From: a virus
Reading direction: 5' to 3' (one strand)
Virus record (IMG/VR): IMGVR_UViG_3300036800_000065
Location: 1 to 29,223 of that record
DNA: 29,223 nucleotides
Positions 1-7,800 of this stretch are shown here, piece after piece (position 1 is the first letter of the stretch; every line of letters starts with the position of its first letter). The translations under genes were made by a program, and so were the position numbers. Under the pieces are notes generated by a model. That model was not told where the DNA came from and ran no database searches. It worked only from the letters and a program-made list of their open reading frames with translations.

Positions 1-437
1 GTGCCGCTGGTCACCGTGCCGGAGAAGGTGTAGGAGAAGCCGGCCCCGAACGTGGTGGTTCCGTCGCTGGTGGTGTCGTCGGCGATAACGCCGAGCGCCT
101 TGGCTTGGGCTCGCGCCAGCCACCAGTTCCCGCTCGAGGACGGGTCGCTGGCCGGTATCGACCCGCCCGGCCCTAGCGCGGTCTGGTCGCTCGCTGACGT
201 AGCATCCGCGACAAGCGCGGAGCGAAGGTTCGCGTACGTGATCGGCAGCAGCTGCGTGAGGCTCTCGCCCAGCACGCTCTGGTCTGATACCGCGTCGACC
301 GTGACGTTGACATGGATCGGATCGGAGAACTGGCTGGTGTAGATCTGCGATGCGGCTATCCATGCGTTCTTTGCCGCTGTTGCGCTGGACCCGAAGAACG
401 TCGTGAAGTTCGTTGTGAAGGCCGGCGTGATGATCAA
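1..437 (-). CDS. Partial secreted-type protein resembling NF038122 metalloprotease family (C-terminus beyond window)
   Basis: An open frame runs from a TTG at 435-437 to the left edge, 145 codons without a stop. The TTG is preceded by GAGGGG at a good distance, and the gene begins just after the stop of its upstream neighbour. The product starts LIITPAFTTNFTTFFG and contains SQFSDPIHVNVTV, VLGESLTQLLPITY, SIPASDPSS and RAQAKALGVIADD. From memory, this order of segments (FSDPI, LGES, a Y-x3-R-x-AL step, LP-x-SDP, AEAKALG) matches proteins named NF038122 family metalloprotease, usually secreted bacterial proteins. The expected HExxH zinc site would lie past the edge, so catalysis cannot be judged. 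The frame assignment is firm; the family call is a memory-based match. A phage appendage protein with a similar fold remains possible. Confidence 0.5.
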   Translation of the reverse strand, partial: MIITPAFTTNFTTFFGSSATAAKNAWIAASQIYTSQFSDPIHVNVTVDAVSDQSVLGESLTQLLPITYANLRSALVADATSASDQTALGPGGSIPASDPSSSGNWWLARAQAKALGVIADDTTSDGTTTFGAGFSYTFSGTVTSG

Positions 438-447
438 GGCGTGCCCC

Positions 448-771
448 TCACTGGCTTTTGAACTCCGCTAGCCGCGCGGACCACGTGATCAGGAAAACGC
501 CGGGGATCGTCGGCGCGGCATCACCCCCCGTCGCGATCAGATAGAAGATCGACGCTGTCGCCCCCGAGCCCGCCGTCGACGTCTCAGCCACCGCGATCGA
601 CCAGCCCGACGGAGTCGTCGGCACTGTCGTCGCACCCGCGCCCGTCACCCACATGATCAGCAGGTTGCCTGCGCTACGGCTCTGACCGGTCCCCCACGCG
701 GGCGAAACGGGCTGGCTTTCAAACGAGGAGGTGACGACCGCCCCGACCGAACCGACGAGGGTGTAGGGCAT
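448..771 (-). CDS. Small beta-rich phage appendage-type protein
   Basis: The 107-aa product starts at ATG 771 behind a GGGAGG Shine-Dalgarno about five bases upstream. It contains SAGNLLIMWVTGAG, PTTPSGWSIAVAE, ASIFYLIATGGDAAPT and ends ITWSARLAEFKSQ. The pattern 'N-L-L-x3-V-T, T-P-S-G-W, A-S-I-F-Y, GGDAAPT, W-S-A-x-L-x-E-F' recurs in beta-sandwich proteins and domains of phage tails and appendages, as far as I recall. It therefore looks like a complete single domain rather than a fragment. It has no signal peptide or membrane segment. It lies between the 588-aa structural protein and the partial metalloprotease-like gene, all in one direction with gaps of 10-14 bases, so co-transcription is likely. 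No enzymatic role can be claimed. Confidence 0.6.
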   Translation of the reverse strand: MPYTLVGSVGAVVTSSFESQPVSPAWGTGQSRSAGNLLIMWVTGAGATTVPTTPSGWSIAVAETSTAGSGATASIFYLIATGGDAAPTIPGVFLITWSARLAEFKSQ

Positions 772-785
772 CCGGCCTCCCTAAG

Positions 786-2552
786 TCAGAATGATGTGCC
801 GGCCACCTGGATCGAGATCGAATCGCTGGAGTTGTTGACAGCTCCCGGTGGGATTGTGCGCCGCAGCCAGATCGCCTTATAGCTCCCCGGTGGCATATTG
901 GTCCCCAGCGAGATGCCGGCACCCTGCGATGTCGGCGAGGAGAACGTGATCGCGGGCGTGGGTGCGACCGTGGTCAGCGGAGACGACGAAACGGCCGTTT
1001 GTCCCATCGGTGCCGAGTCGATCCCGATCGCTGCCGTCCCCTGCGCCGGTACCCCGTCGATCCATACCACCACCGACTGGAACGCGAACGTGCCGCCCGT
1101 GTTGTTCTTCAGATAGACGCAGGCGTAGGTCGTGATCCCGCTGGCCGCTTGTGTTGCTGTGATCCCGTCCCACACGTTGTTGAACGCGTTGGCGGGGATC
1201 GTCCCGTTGGCGATCGGACCGCCGAGCGACAGGTCGATCGCGAGGTTCTGCGCTCCCCCGCTGAGGTGATACTCGATCTCTGAGGTCAGGATCGTCGCCC
1301 GCTTTACAACCAGCTCCGAGGTTGCGGTCGCGTCGGCCACGGAGATGGACGTGGTTGGCGTAAACGGGATCGATTCGACGTACAGGCCGATCATGCAGGC
1401 CATCACGTAGTCCGTGGTGACCGACCCCTTGCGAAACGCGACCACCGGACCAGTCCCCAAGGTCACGGGCGGGTTGTAGACCGGCCCGGTCTTGAGCGTG
1501 ACCCAGCCGGCGGGATACGTGCCCGCCTGCGCTGCTGGCGTCAGCCCCGTCGTCTCCGCTATGACCGGATTGGACGCAACCCGAAGGCCGTCCGTGTACT
1601 GGCCCGTGCTCGATGTGCTGCCGTGCGAGCAGATCCCCTGCACCAACGCCACCGTGTCCAGGGTGCCTACCCCACCGCCGCCCGAGGCTAGCGCTGTCGT
1701 GTACGCCCCCATGCTCGCCTGGTAGTTGTCGGTGGTGTTCGCGGTGTTGTCCTCGATCTGCGAGGTTGCAGAGCCCGCTCCCTGCGCCACCCCCACCGGG
1801 GGAGCGTTATCGACGGCAGCAAAAAGACCGACCGTGGCCTGAGCTCCATCGGTCGTGAACCCCGTGTTCCGGCTGTCGCTGACCGGCCGCAATAGCGCGA
1901 TCTTGTTCGCCCCGCAAAACGTGTTCTGAGCGCTGCCGGTCGAATCGTTGAGCGCCAGCTCGTCATAGTTCCACGTGTTCGCCGACGCATTGTTCGTGTT
2001 CTCCCAGCCGAACACGATCTGCATCGCTGACGTGCTGAACGCGTCCGCTGCGCCCGTCCCGTAGTTCGACCCGCCGACCACCAGGCCACAGAACCCCGTC
2101 TGCGGGGTCAGGGAGATCTCAACAACCACCCACACACCCGTCGAGATCGTCGGCCCGTTGACCTGAACCGCGCCCGCCTGGTTTTGCACCTGCACCTGGT
2201 TCGCACTCGTGATCACCGCGTACGCCCCCAGACCCCCAGGCGTCTGGATCGACAAGGCCGGGAAGCTGGCAAGCGACCCCAGCTGCGCCGTCTGGGCATA
2301 CACCGCAAGACGCGCGAAGTACGTCAAGGATGCGTTGCCGGTAAACGGCCACGCGAACTGTGCTTGGGCGTTCGCGCTCGCGCTGGTCGACGTGTACTTC
2401 ACCGACGACCCACCACCATGAGCGAGCGTGCTATCGATCGAGAGCGTGTAGGTCCCGGTGTTCGTCGCCTGCGTGAAACCAGGGTCCTCGGGTGCGAGCG
2501 TGAACGTGGCGGGCGACCCAACCTCAAAGCCACACGTCAACAGTCGGGCCAT
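786..2552 (-). CDS. Minor structural / appendage protein with concanavalin-like N-terminal region
   Basis: This 588-aa protein starts MARLLTCGFEVGSP. Its first ~220 residues read as a beta-jelly-roll of the LamG/concanavalin type: GFEVG, a GGGSSVKYTS strand, YFARLAVY, VWVVVEISL and WNYDELALND are typical alternating strands. The central and C-terminal parts (about 220-588) include RPVSDSRNTGFT, a block near residue 330-400 with MACMIGLYVESI, and Ser/Thr/Ala-rich beta sequence ending SDSISIQVAGTSF. Similar proteins sit among minor tail or virion-surface genes of actinophages; that is family knowledge, not proof of location here. The start is ATG 2552 with a G-rich stretch (GGGGG) about four bases upstream. 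It lies directly downstream of a methyltransferase (11-base gap). No catalytic motif was recognised. Confidence 0.6.
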   Translation of the reverse strand: MARLLTCGFEVGSPATFTLAPEDPGFTQATNTGTYTLSIDSTLAHGGGSSVKYTSTSASANAQAQFAWPFTGNASLTYFARLAVYAQTAQLGSLASFPALSIQTPGGLGAYAVITSANQVQVQNQAGAVQVNGPTISTGVWVVVEISLTPQTGFCGLVVGGSNYGTGAADAFSTSAMQIVFGWENTNNASANTWNYDELALNDSTGSAQNTFCGANKIALLRPVSDSRNTGFTTDGAQATVGLFAAVDNAPPVGVAQGAGSATSQIEDNTANTTDNYQASMGAYTTALASGGGGVGTLDTVALVQGICSHGSTSSTGQYTDGLRVASNPVIAETTGLTPAAQAGTYPAGWVTLKTGPVYNPPVTLGTGPVVAFRKGSVTTDYVMACMIGLYVESIPFTPTTSISVADATATSELVVKRATILTSEIEYHLSGGAQNLAIDLSLGGPIANGTIPANAFNNVWDGITATQAASGITTYACVYLKNNTGGTFAFQSVVVWIDGVPAQGTAAIGIDSAPMGQTAVSSSPLTTVAPTPAITFSSPTSQGAGISLGTNMPPGSYKAIWLRRTIPPGAVNNSSDSISIQVAGTSF

Positions 2553-2563
2553 GAAACCCCCGT

Positions 2564-3100
2564 TCAGCGCTTCGTCGCTACCCCGATCAGGCAGTACGGA
2601 GCAACCTCGTCGCGTTCAATCACACCCTCAAAGCCGGCCGCCGTCAACGTCTTGGCGAGCGTCTCGCCGGTCCAGCCGGTCCTGTGGCCCATCAGGGGAT
2701 TGTCGTCCCACCGGGCGTTGCCATACAGGAAGTCCAACGTTCGGACCGACCCGGCTGCGCTCTGATGAAGCACGTCGGTCAACCGTCCCTCCAGGATCTC
2801 TGAGGCGAGCGCGGCCAGGTCGGGGACGATCACGAACAGCTCACCGCGTGGCCGAAGCACGCGCTGACATTCGCTGAGCACCTGCCGCGCGTCATCTTCG
2901 GTGAAGTGCTCCAGAACGCCACCGCAGTAGACCGCGTCAGCGTAGTCATCGCCAAACGCGAACTCCATGTCACGCAGATCAGCCACAATGTCGGGGTCAA
3001 CGTAAGGATCGGAATCGACCCGCACTTCGTGCCATCCGTCCCAGCGTCCCGGTGGCAGCGGAGCACTGCCACACCCCAGGTTCAGAACTACGCTCACCAT
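2564..3100 (-). CDS. Class I SAM-dependent methyltransferase
   Basis: The 178-aa product begins MVSVVLNLGCG; the ATG overlaps the upstream glycosyltransferase stop as TAATG, which fixes the start better than the longer frame back to 3244. Motif I (NLGCGSAPLPPG) binds SAM, VRVDSDP supplies the acidic residue after strand 2, and VYCGGVLEHF followed by RVLRPRGELFVIVPDL are the usual post-motif strands of methyltransferase-11/23 type enzymes. The C-terminal part (TGETLAKTLTAAGF) is also typical. The acceptor is unknown; sitting right after a GT-A glycosyltransferase and near a second methyltransferase, a sugar O- or N-methyl transfer is the natural inference. The length is short but complete for this fold. 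Confidence 0.83.
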   Translation of the reverse strand: MVSVVLNLGCGSAPLPPGRWDGWHEVRVDSDPYVDPDIVADLRDMEFAFGDDYADAVYCGGVLEHFTEDDARQVLSECQRVLRPRGELFVIVPDLAALASEILEGRLTDVLHQSAAGSVRTLDFLYGNARWDDNPLMGHRTGWTGETLAKTLTAAGFEGVIERDEVAPYCLIGVATKR

Positions 3101-3972
3101 TAGCCCGGAGGAAAGATCTGTCCGTCCGGAGAAATGTGACCGCACATTATCGACGTGTCCACCAGAAATGGCCAGCGCTTCCGCGCATACTTGCCCCACC
3201 CGGACTTCTTCAAGTAGCCACCGTCGATGATCTTCGAGCACCACTCCAGGTCGCTGGTGCCGGTCGCGGTGTTGACGTCACCGGTCGGGCTGACCCAGGC
3301 TCGTGTCGGGGTTTGGAACACGTCGCGTGTCGTCTGGCCGGCCACCGTGTACTCAGTCGCGTCTTCCCACATCGCTCTCAGTAGCGCGCCGTGGACCAAA
3401 ATGCAGCCAGTCGCGACCCCGTCACACCAGACTGGCTGACCCATCTTCCAGTCGGTGTATGACCCATTGCCTCGGCCTCTGTAGATGAGCGGCTCTGACG
3501 GAACACCCTTAGTGAAGTACAGACCACTTACTACTGGGGGGCCTTCCTTCATGTACTTACTCAGCTTGAGATACAGGTCCGGGGGCGGCAATGTGTCATC
3601 CTCGATCAGGAGCATGAACTCGAAGTCGCGGTTGATGACCTCTCGCACGATGAGATTCTGCGCATCCGCGACGGTGAAACGGATCGGAATGAACTCCGGG
3701 AGCATCTGAGTCATCGACACTGTCGACCAGTTCGGCGGGGTCATCAACCCACGCATCGCGGAATACCACTCGATCCGAACCGTCCCGCGTGTTGGGGTGC
3801 CGACCAGGATCCGGTTGGTGTAGCCAGGATCGTTTGAGTCCAGCATCACGATCTTGGTCTCCCGGATCGGCGTCCCCTCGGCCCCACCGTCGCTCTGCCC
3901 GGAATTGGTTCGTCTGACGTGTCCTCCGTTTGCCAACGTTTCGTCGGCAAGCTCCTCCAGCGTCTTCGTCAC
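3100..3972 (-). CDS. GT-A type glycosyltransferase (GT2-like)
   Basis: This 290-aa protein starts at a GTG (3970-3972) that overlaps the preceding stop as GTGA and has a strong AGGAGGA four bases upstream. After a ~40-residue polar leader, KIVMLDSNDPGYTNRILVGTP leads into a GT-A fold: VADAQNLIVREV, then FEFMLLIEDDTLPPPDL with EDD at residues 124-126, the probable metal/nucleotide-sugar site. VVSGLYFTKG and VWCDGVATGCILVHGALL follow, as in GT2-family enzymes that patrol for acceptor. The C-terminal half has SDLEWCSKIIDGGY. Donor and acceptor cannot be read from sequence. It lies between two methyltransferases in an overlapping block, which suggests a glycan that is both built and methylated. 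Confidence 0.78.
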   Translation of the reverse strand: MTKTLEELADETLANGGHVRRTNSGQSDGGAEGTPIRETKIVMLDSNDPGYTNRILVGTPTRGTVRIEWYSAMRGLMTPPNWSTVSMTQMLPEFIPIRFTVADAQNLIVREVINRDFEFMLLIEDDTLPPPDLYLKLSKYMKEGPPVVSGLYFTKGVPSEPLIYRGRGNGSYTDWKMGQPVWCDGVATGCILVHGALLRAMWEDATEYTVAGQTTRDVFQTPTRAWVSPTGDVNTATGTSDLEWCSKIIDGGYLKKSGWGKYARKRWPFLVDTSIMCGHISPDGQIFPPG

Positions 3973-4562
3973 GACTTCCTCCTGTACTTGATCTCCCCGT
4001 TGTGATGCCAGTGCGGCTGGTCTAACCGCTTGCGCAACACGACTTCCATCATGCCTTCACCATGGTAAAGGTTCTGTTCAATGCGGAAGGGTGCCGGTTC
4101 GTAAAACCCGTAGAATCGCGATTCGTCCTCGGGGGCGAAATATCTCCAGGTGTCCTGGTTGCAGGGGTTTGCGTGGGTAGGGTCCTGGGCGTAGAAACGG
4201 TTAGTGCCATAGGGACATGCAATGGCGAGCTGCCCTTCGGGCTTGAGAATCCGCCAGCATTCATTCATCCAGTCGATGAAGTGTCCGTTGACCGGGTTGA
4301 CGTGCTCGACCACGTGGGAGGCGATGATGGTGAGCACCGACTCGTCATCGAGCGGCCAGGGAAACTCGTCCCAGGAGTGGACGATATCCACCTCCGCGAA
4401 CGCCTGGTGGTCCATGCCCACAGCGCCCGGCTGCGGATTTCTGCCACAGCCAACGTCGAGAATGATCCCGCGCTTGCTGGCGAACTTCTTCGCCAGCGCT
4501 GCGCTACGACCATTAGCAGACTGGGGCTTGGCGGCAACCTTGCGCTTTGCTGTTGCGCTCAT
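3969..4562 (-). CDS. Class I SAM-dependent methyltransferase
   Basis: The 197-aa protein has a basic, Ala-rich N-terminal leader (residues 1-30) followed by IILDVGCGRNPQPGAVGMD, the SAM-binding motif I with its acidic partner. TIIASHVVEHVNPVNGHFIDW and CWRILKPEGQLAIACP are the usual strand 4 and strand 5 regions of methyltransferase-11/23 proteins. It also carries ANPCNQDTWRYFAPE, unlike its two cousins in the window, so it is a distinct family member rather than a recent duplicate. The ATG at 4562 overlaps the upstream stop as ATGA, and its own stop overlaps the next start as GTGA, so it is translationally coupled within the cluster 4870-2564. The substrate is unknown. Confidence 0.83.
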   Translation of the reverse strand: MSATAKRKVAAKPQSANGRSAALAKKFASKRGIILDVGCGRNPQPGAVGMDHQAFAEVDIVHSWDEFPWPLDDESVLTIIASHVVEHVNPVNGHFIDWMNECWRILKPEGQLAIACPYGTNRFYAQDPTHANPCNQDTWRYFAPEDESRFYGFYEPAPFRIEQNLYHGEGMMEVVLRKRLDQPHWHHNGEIKYRRKS

Positions 4563-4870
4563 GGCTGCTCTTCCGGGATCACGCCGGCACCGAACGTCGA
4601 GCTCTCACCCGGCGTCTCGATACCGACAGACACGTCCTCTGACGCCTGGGCGCCGTCGTGAAAGCCGTTGCCGCCCAACGGAGCGTCGGGATTATGGTGG
4701 GTCTGGAGATGACCGGCGACAGCGTCTGCATCGGGGAATGAGGTGCCGTGCTCTGTGCAGGCCCAGCGCCTGGTCTCGTTGAGCAGCCCGGCTGGCTGGT
4801 AGACGCCAACCTGGTGCTCGTGTAGGGACCACTCCTGGGAGACCAGGAGACGGATGGGGGTGATATCCAA
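4559..4870 (-). CDS. Small protein with a C2H2-like zinc-finger pattern
   Basis: The product is 103 aa. The start is TTG (4868-4870), chosen because GGAGGAG lies seven bases upstream and no ATG fits. Residues about 37-60 read WACTEHGTSFPDADAVAGHL then QTHH, a Cys-x2-His plus His-x3-4-His arrangement that could hold one zinc ion like a degenerate C2H2 finger. The rest is polar and probably flexible. Similar one-finger proteins are common among hypothetical actinophage genes. It lies between the giant enzyme gene (27-base gap) and the methyltransferase (ATGA overlap), so it belongs to the same transcript. Function unknown; DNA or protein binding are both possible. Confidence 0.6.
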   Translation of the reverse strand: MDITPIRLLVSQEWSLHEHQVGVYQPAGLLNETRRWACTEHGTSFPDADAVAGHLQTHHNPDAPLGGNGFHDGAQASEDVSVGIETPGESSTFGAGVIPEEQP

Positions 4871-4897
4871 GAGGTTTCTCCTCCGCTTGGTGGGTGG

Positions 4898-7800
4898 TTA
4901 TGGTCCGAACGGGGCGTTCGTGAGCGTTGCCGCAACCGACTCGTAGGTCGGCCCGGCTGCTGGTGCCCCATGGAAGAGGGGCGAGGTGTATGACGCCCCG
5001 CTGTTGTTCCGGTAGTTGTTGATCTGAATCCAGTTGTTCCCGTTGTCGGTGCCCGGTTCAAGCGTTGGGTAATGCACCGTTGTGGTCCCGCAGCCCGTCA
5101 GCGTGCTTGTGTTCGAGCACGAGAAGGTCATGGGCTGACCATCCTTCCACAACTGAACCTCGCCCGTGGTTGCCGACGTGGAGAACACTACGTGCTCGAT
5201 GAAATCGTGCCACTTGCCGTCAGCCGCTGGTACGGAGTCTCGCCACAGCGTTGTCCCGCCGCCGGACTGGCCGCTGACGTCGCCACCGTAGCCGAACACC
5301 ACGCACCCCCCGTTGTTCTGGAATATGTCCAGGCCGATGGTAGGCGAGCCTTGCGAAACCCCGGACTGAGGGTTCCCGAACTGCTCATTGAAGTTCACGA
5401 GCGTACTATTGCTCGACCCGATGGAGCAAGGGAAAGTAGTAGGTACGAGAACAGGGATGCTGATGTATTGGTCTGACCCCGCCGCGATGAAGTGTGGGCT
5501 ATCCCAATCCATCCGCTGCTCGCACTGATACGCGCACGTACTACTCCCAACCGTCATGTTCAGGACCGTCGCGCCGCTGCCGTTCGGATCAGTTTGGCAC
5601 TGTAGGGTGCCGTTTCCGATAGCACTCGCACCCAGGTCCGGGCTGCGGTAGGGGTATTCCGTCGCGCTATTGCAGGTCGGCGTGAACGCGCCGCTCCAGT
5701 TCAGGCTGGGAGCCGCGGGGGTCAAGCCAAAGCTGGTGGCCATCGAGTTCGCGCTGGCGGCATTCCCCAGGAGCGGGAGTCCGAGCAGCTCCTCCGTGGT
5801 GCGCAGCAGCGAATAGTGGGTGTAGGTCGTCGCGCTCTTGACAGCGCTCGTGTTCCGGGAGATCACGGCCGTGTAGACGTGGTTGTCGGGTGGTGTGGTC
5901 GCGCCCTGCGTGTCATTCACGTTCGATTCGTCGAAGGTGACGAAGATCGCCATACTCCCCGACTGGTACTGCGGGGTTGCCATGATCGCCGGTATCTCGT
6001 TCGATAGCCACGTATCCCCTGTGCTCGGGCTGCTGTCGTGGTCGTCGTTGGTCTTGTTGGGCGTGATGAACACGAACTTCGGGTTGAACGCCGTAGACGA
6101 GAACGGGGCGGATGGCAACGTCTGCTCAAAACCCGATCCCAGGTCGGTGTAGTACTCGACCGGGTTGTGGTTTGAGTCGGTGTTGCCGGACTCCACATAG
6201 TTGACGGCGTTCCCGGAGCCGAGCTGGTGGAAGATGTTGTCCTGGGACTGGGGGCACGAGCTCGGGGAGCCGTCGCCGCCGAGGCAACTGTTCCACGGGA
6301 CGCCGCTGGTCGCGGAGATGTAGTTGTCGGCGGAGAAGTGCCCGATCCCGTAGTAGTTGGTCGCCAGCCCGTAGGTGTTAGCGAGCTGCGTCTCATAGGA
6401 CTGCGGGCCGTAGATGTTGCTGTAGTCGTTGTTCTCCATGGTGATCCAGACGACGTGCTGAATCGCTCCTGTCGAGCAGGCGGCCGTCGTGCCGGTCGTG
6501 GTAGCGGGCGTGCTGGTGTTCCCGGCCGCGTCGTTGGCTTCGATGCCAAGCTGATAGGTCGTGCCGCACGACAGGCCGGTGAACGTCAGGGTAAGACCGG
6601 AGGCAAACCCGAATCCGGTGGTGTTGAGGAACGCGTTGTAGCCCGTGATCGCGTCGGTGCCGCCGTTGTCGTTCGCAGCAGCCCATCCGAGCGTCAGGGT
6701 GGTCTGCGTGGAGCTCGTGACGCTCAAGCCAGTCGGGACACTAGGCGGGGTCGTGTCCGTACCGCCTGCCCCAACCCGAAGGTTGTGGGCGAACAGCCAC
6801 GCGGTTAGATGGTCTGGATAGTCGATGTCTGCGCAGTCGACATATGTGCCCCCGACTGAGCAGTTCCCGGCCGAACCGGCAAACCAGGCGTGCCCGGCGT
6901 TAGGCACGAGAATGTTCTCCACCCGCGTGTGCCCGTTGGCATCGTTCCACTGCTCTTGGTTTCCGCCGTTCCCGCCAGGCAGGGTCGAAGTGCTCGTAGG
7001 ATTCTGCAAGAACGGTTCCGAGGACACGGCACCATTCCCGGGTTGACAACCGTAGGTCATAGTCCAGCCGCTCGGATTGGCCGTATTGGTAGCTGAAGAC
7101 ATGCCGTAGGTCTGGAGCATGCCTGCCACATTGGTTGGCGTGTTCATCTCCGCCACTGTTCCGTCGCAGGACCCGACCACGGCCGAGAAGATCTGTGTGC
7201 TGAGCGCGGCTGTTTGGTCCGTGCCGGTCCCGTTGTTGGCGGCATAGTGCTTGCAGTTTGCCGACATCGTGGCCGGGTCGCCGAACGGTGGCAAGGCACC
7301 CTTCGTGCCGTCGGTGCCGGCCTCTCCTAGCGTGACGCCAGAGTTAGATCCACCACCAGCGAACACGTTCGGAGCCAGGCAGATCAGAGGCATTACTTCA
7401 GCGGCACCGGCGGACAGCCCTGATACGTAAATCTGGTTCGGGTCGATGGAATACTGGGTGTTCGCTTCAATGTTCTGGATGAGCGCAACCATCCAGCCCG
7501 CGTCCCACGGAGCGCCGTTCCCAGTCCCGGCTCCCAATATCTGGTTGGTGCCCCACCACGTCCAGCAGCCCAGCGAGTGGCCAGACCCGGCGGTTGGGGC
7601 CACCACCATCATCCCGTACTTCTCCGCCGCGTTCTCCCAGCCAAAGCCGCCATTAGCAACGTTCGTACTCGACTGAGTACAGCCGTGAAGCGACAGCATC
7701 AACGCCCGCTTCCCATTGACCACTGCCGGAGCGGGATTCTTCGGCCAGTACAGCTGGAAAGTCTGGGTTTCGCCGGCAGCGGTAAACGAGGACGATGACG

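Noticed and set aside
52-342. Plus-strand 96-aa ORF at the left end
   Set aside because: Antisense to the metalloprotease-like frame, which has a ribosome site and coherent family segments.
2184-2765. Plus-strand ORF of 193 aa over the structural and methyltransferase genes
   Set aside because: Arg-rich, no domain, lies antisense to two recognisable genes; typical of GC-rich shadow frames.
6400-6700. Smaller minus-strand frames within the giant gene as separate genes
   Set aside because: They overlap the phosphoesterase and FN3 domains in the wrong frame and are Arg/His/Thr-rich shadows.
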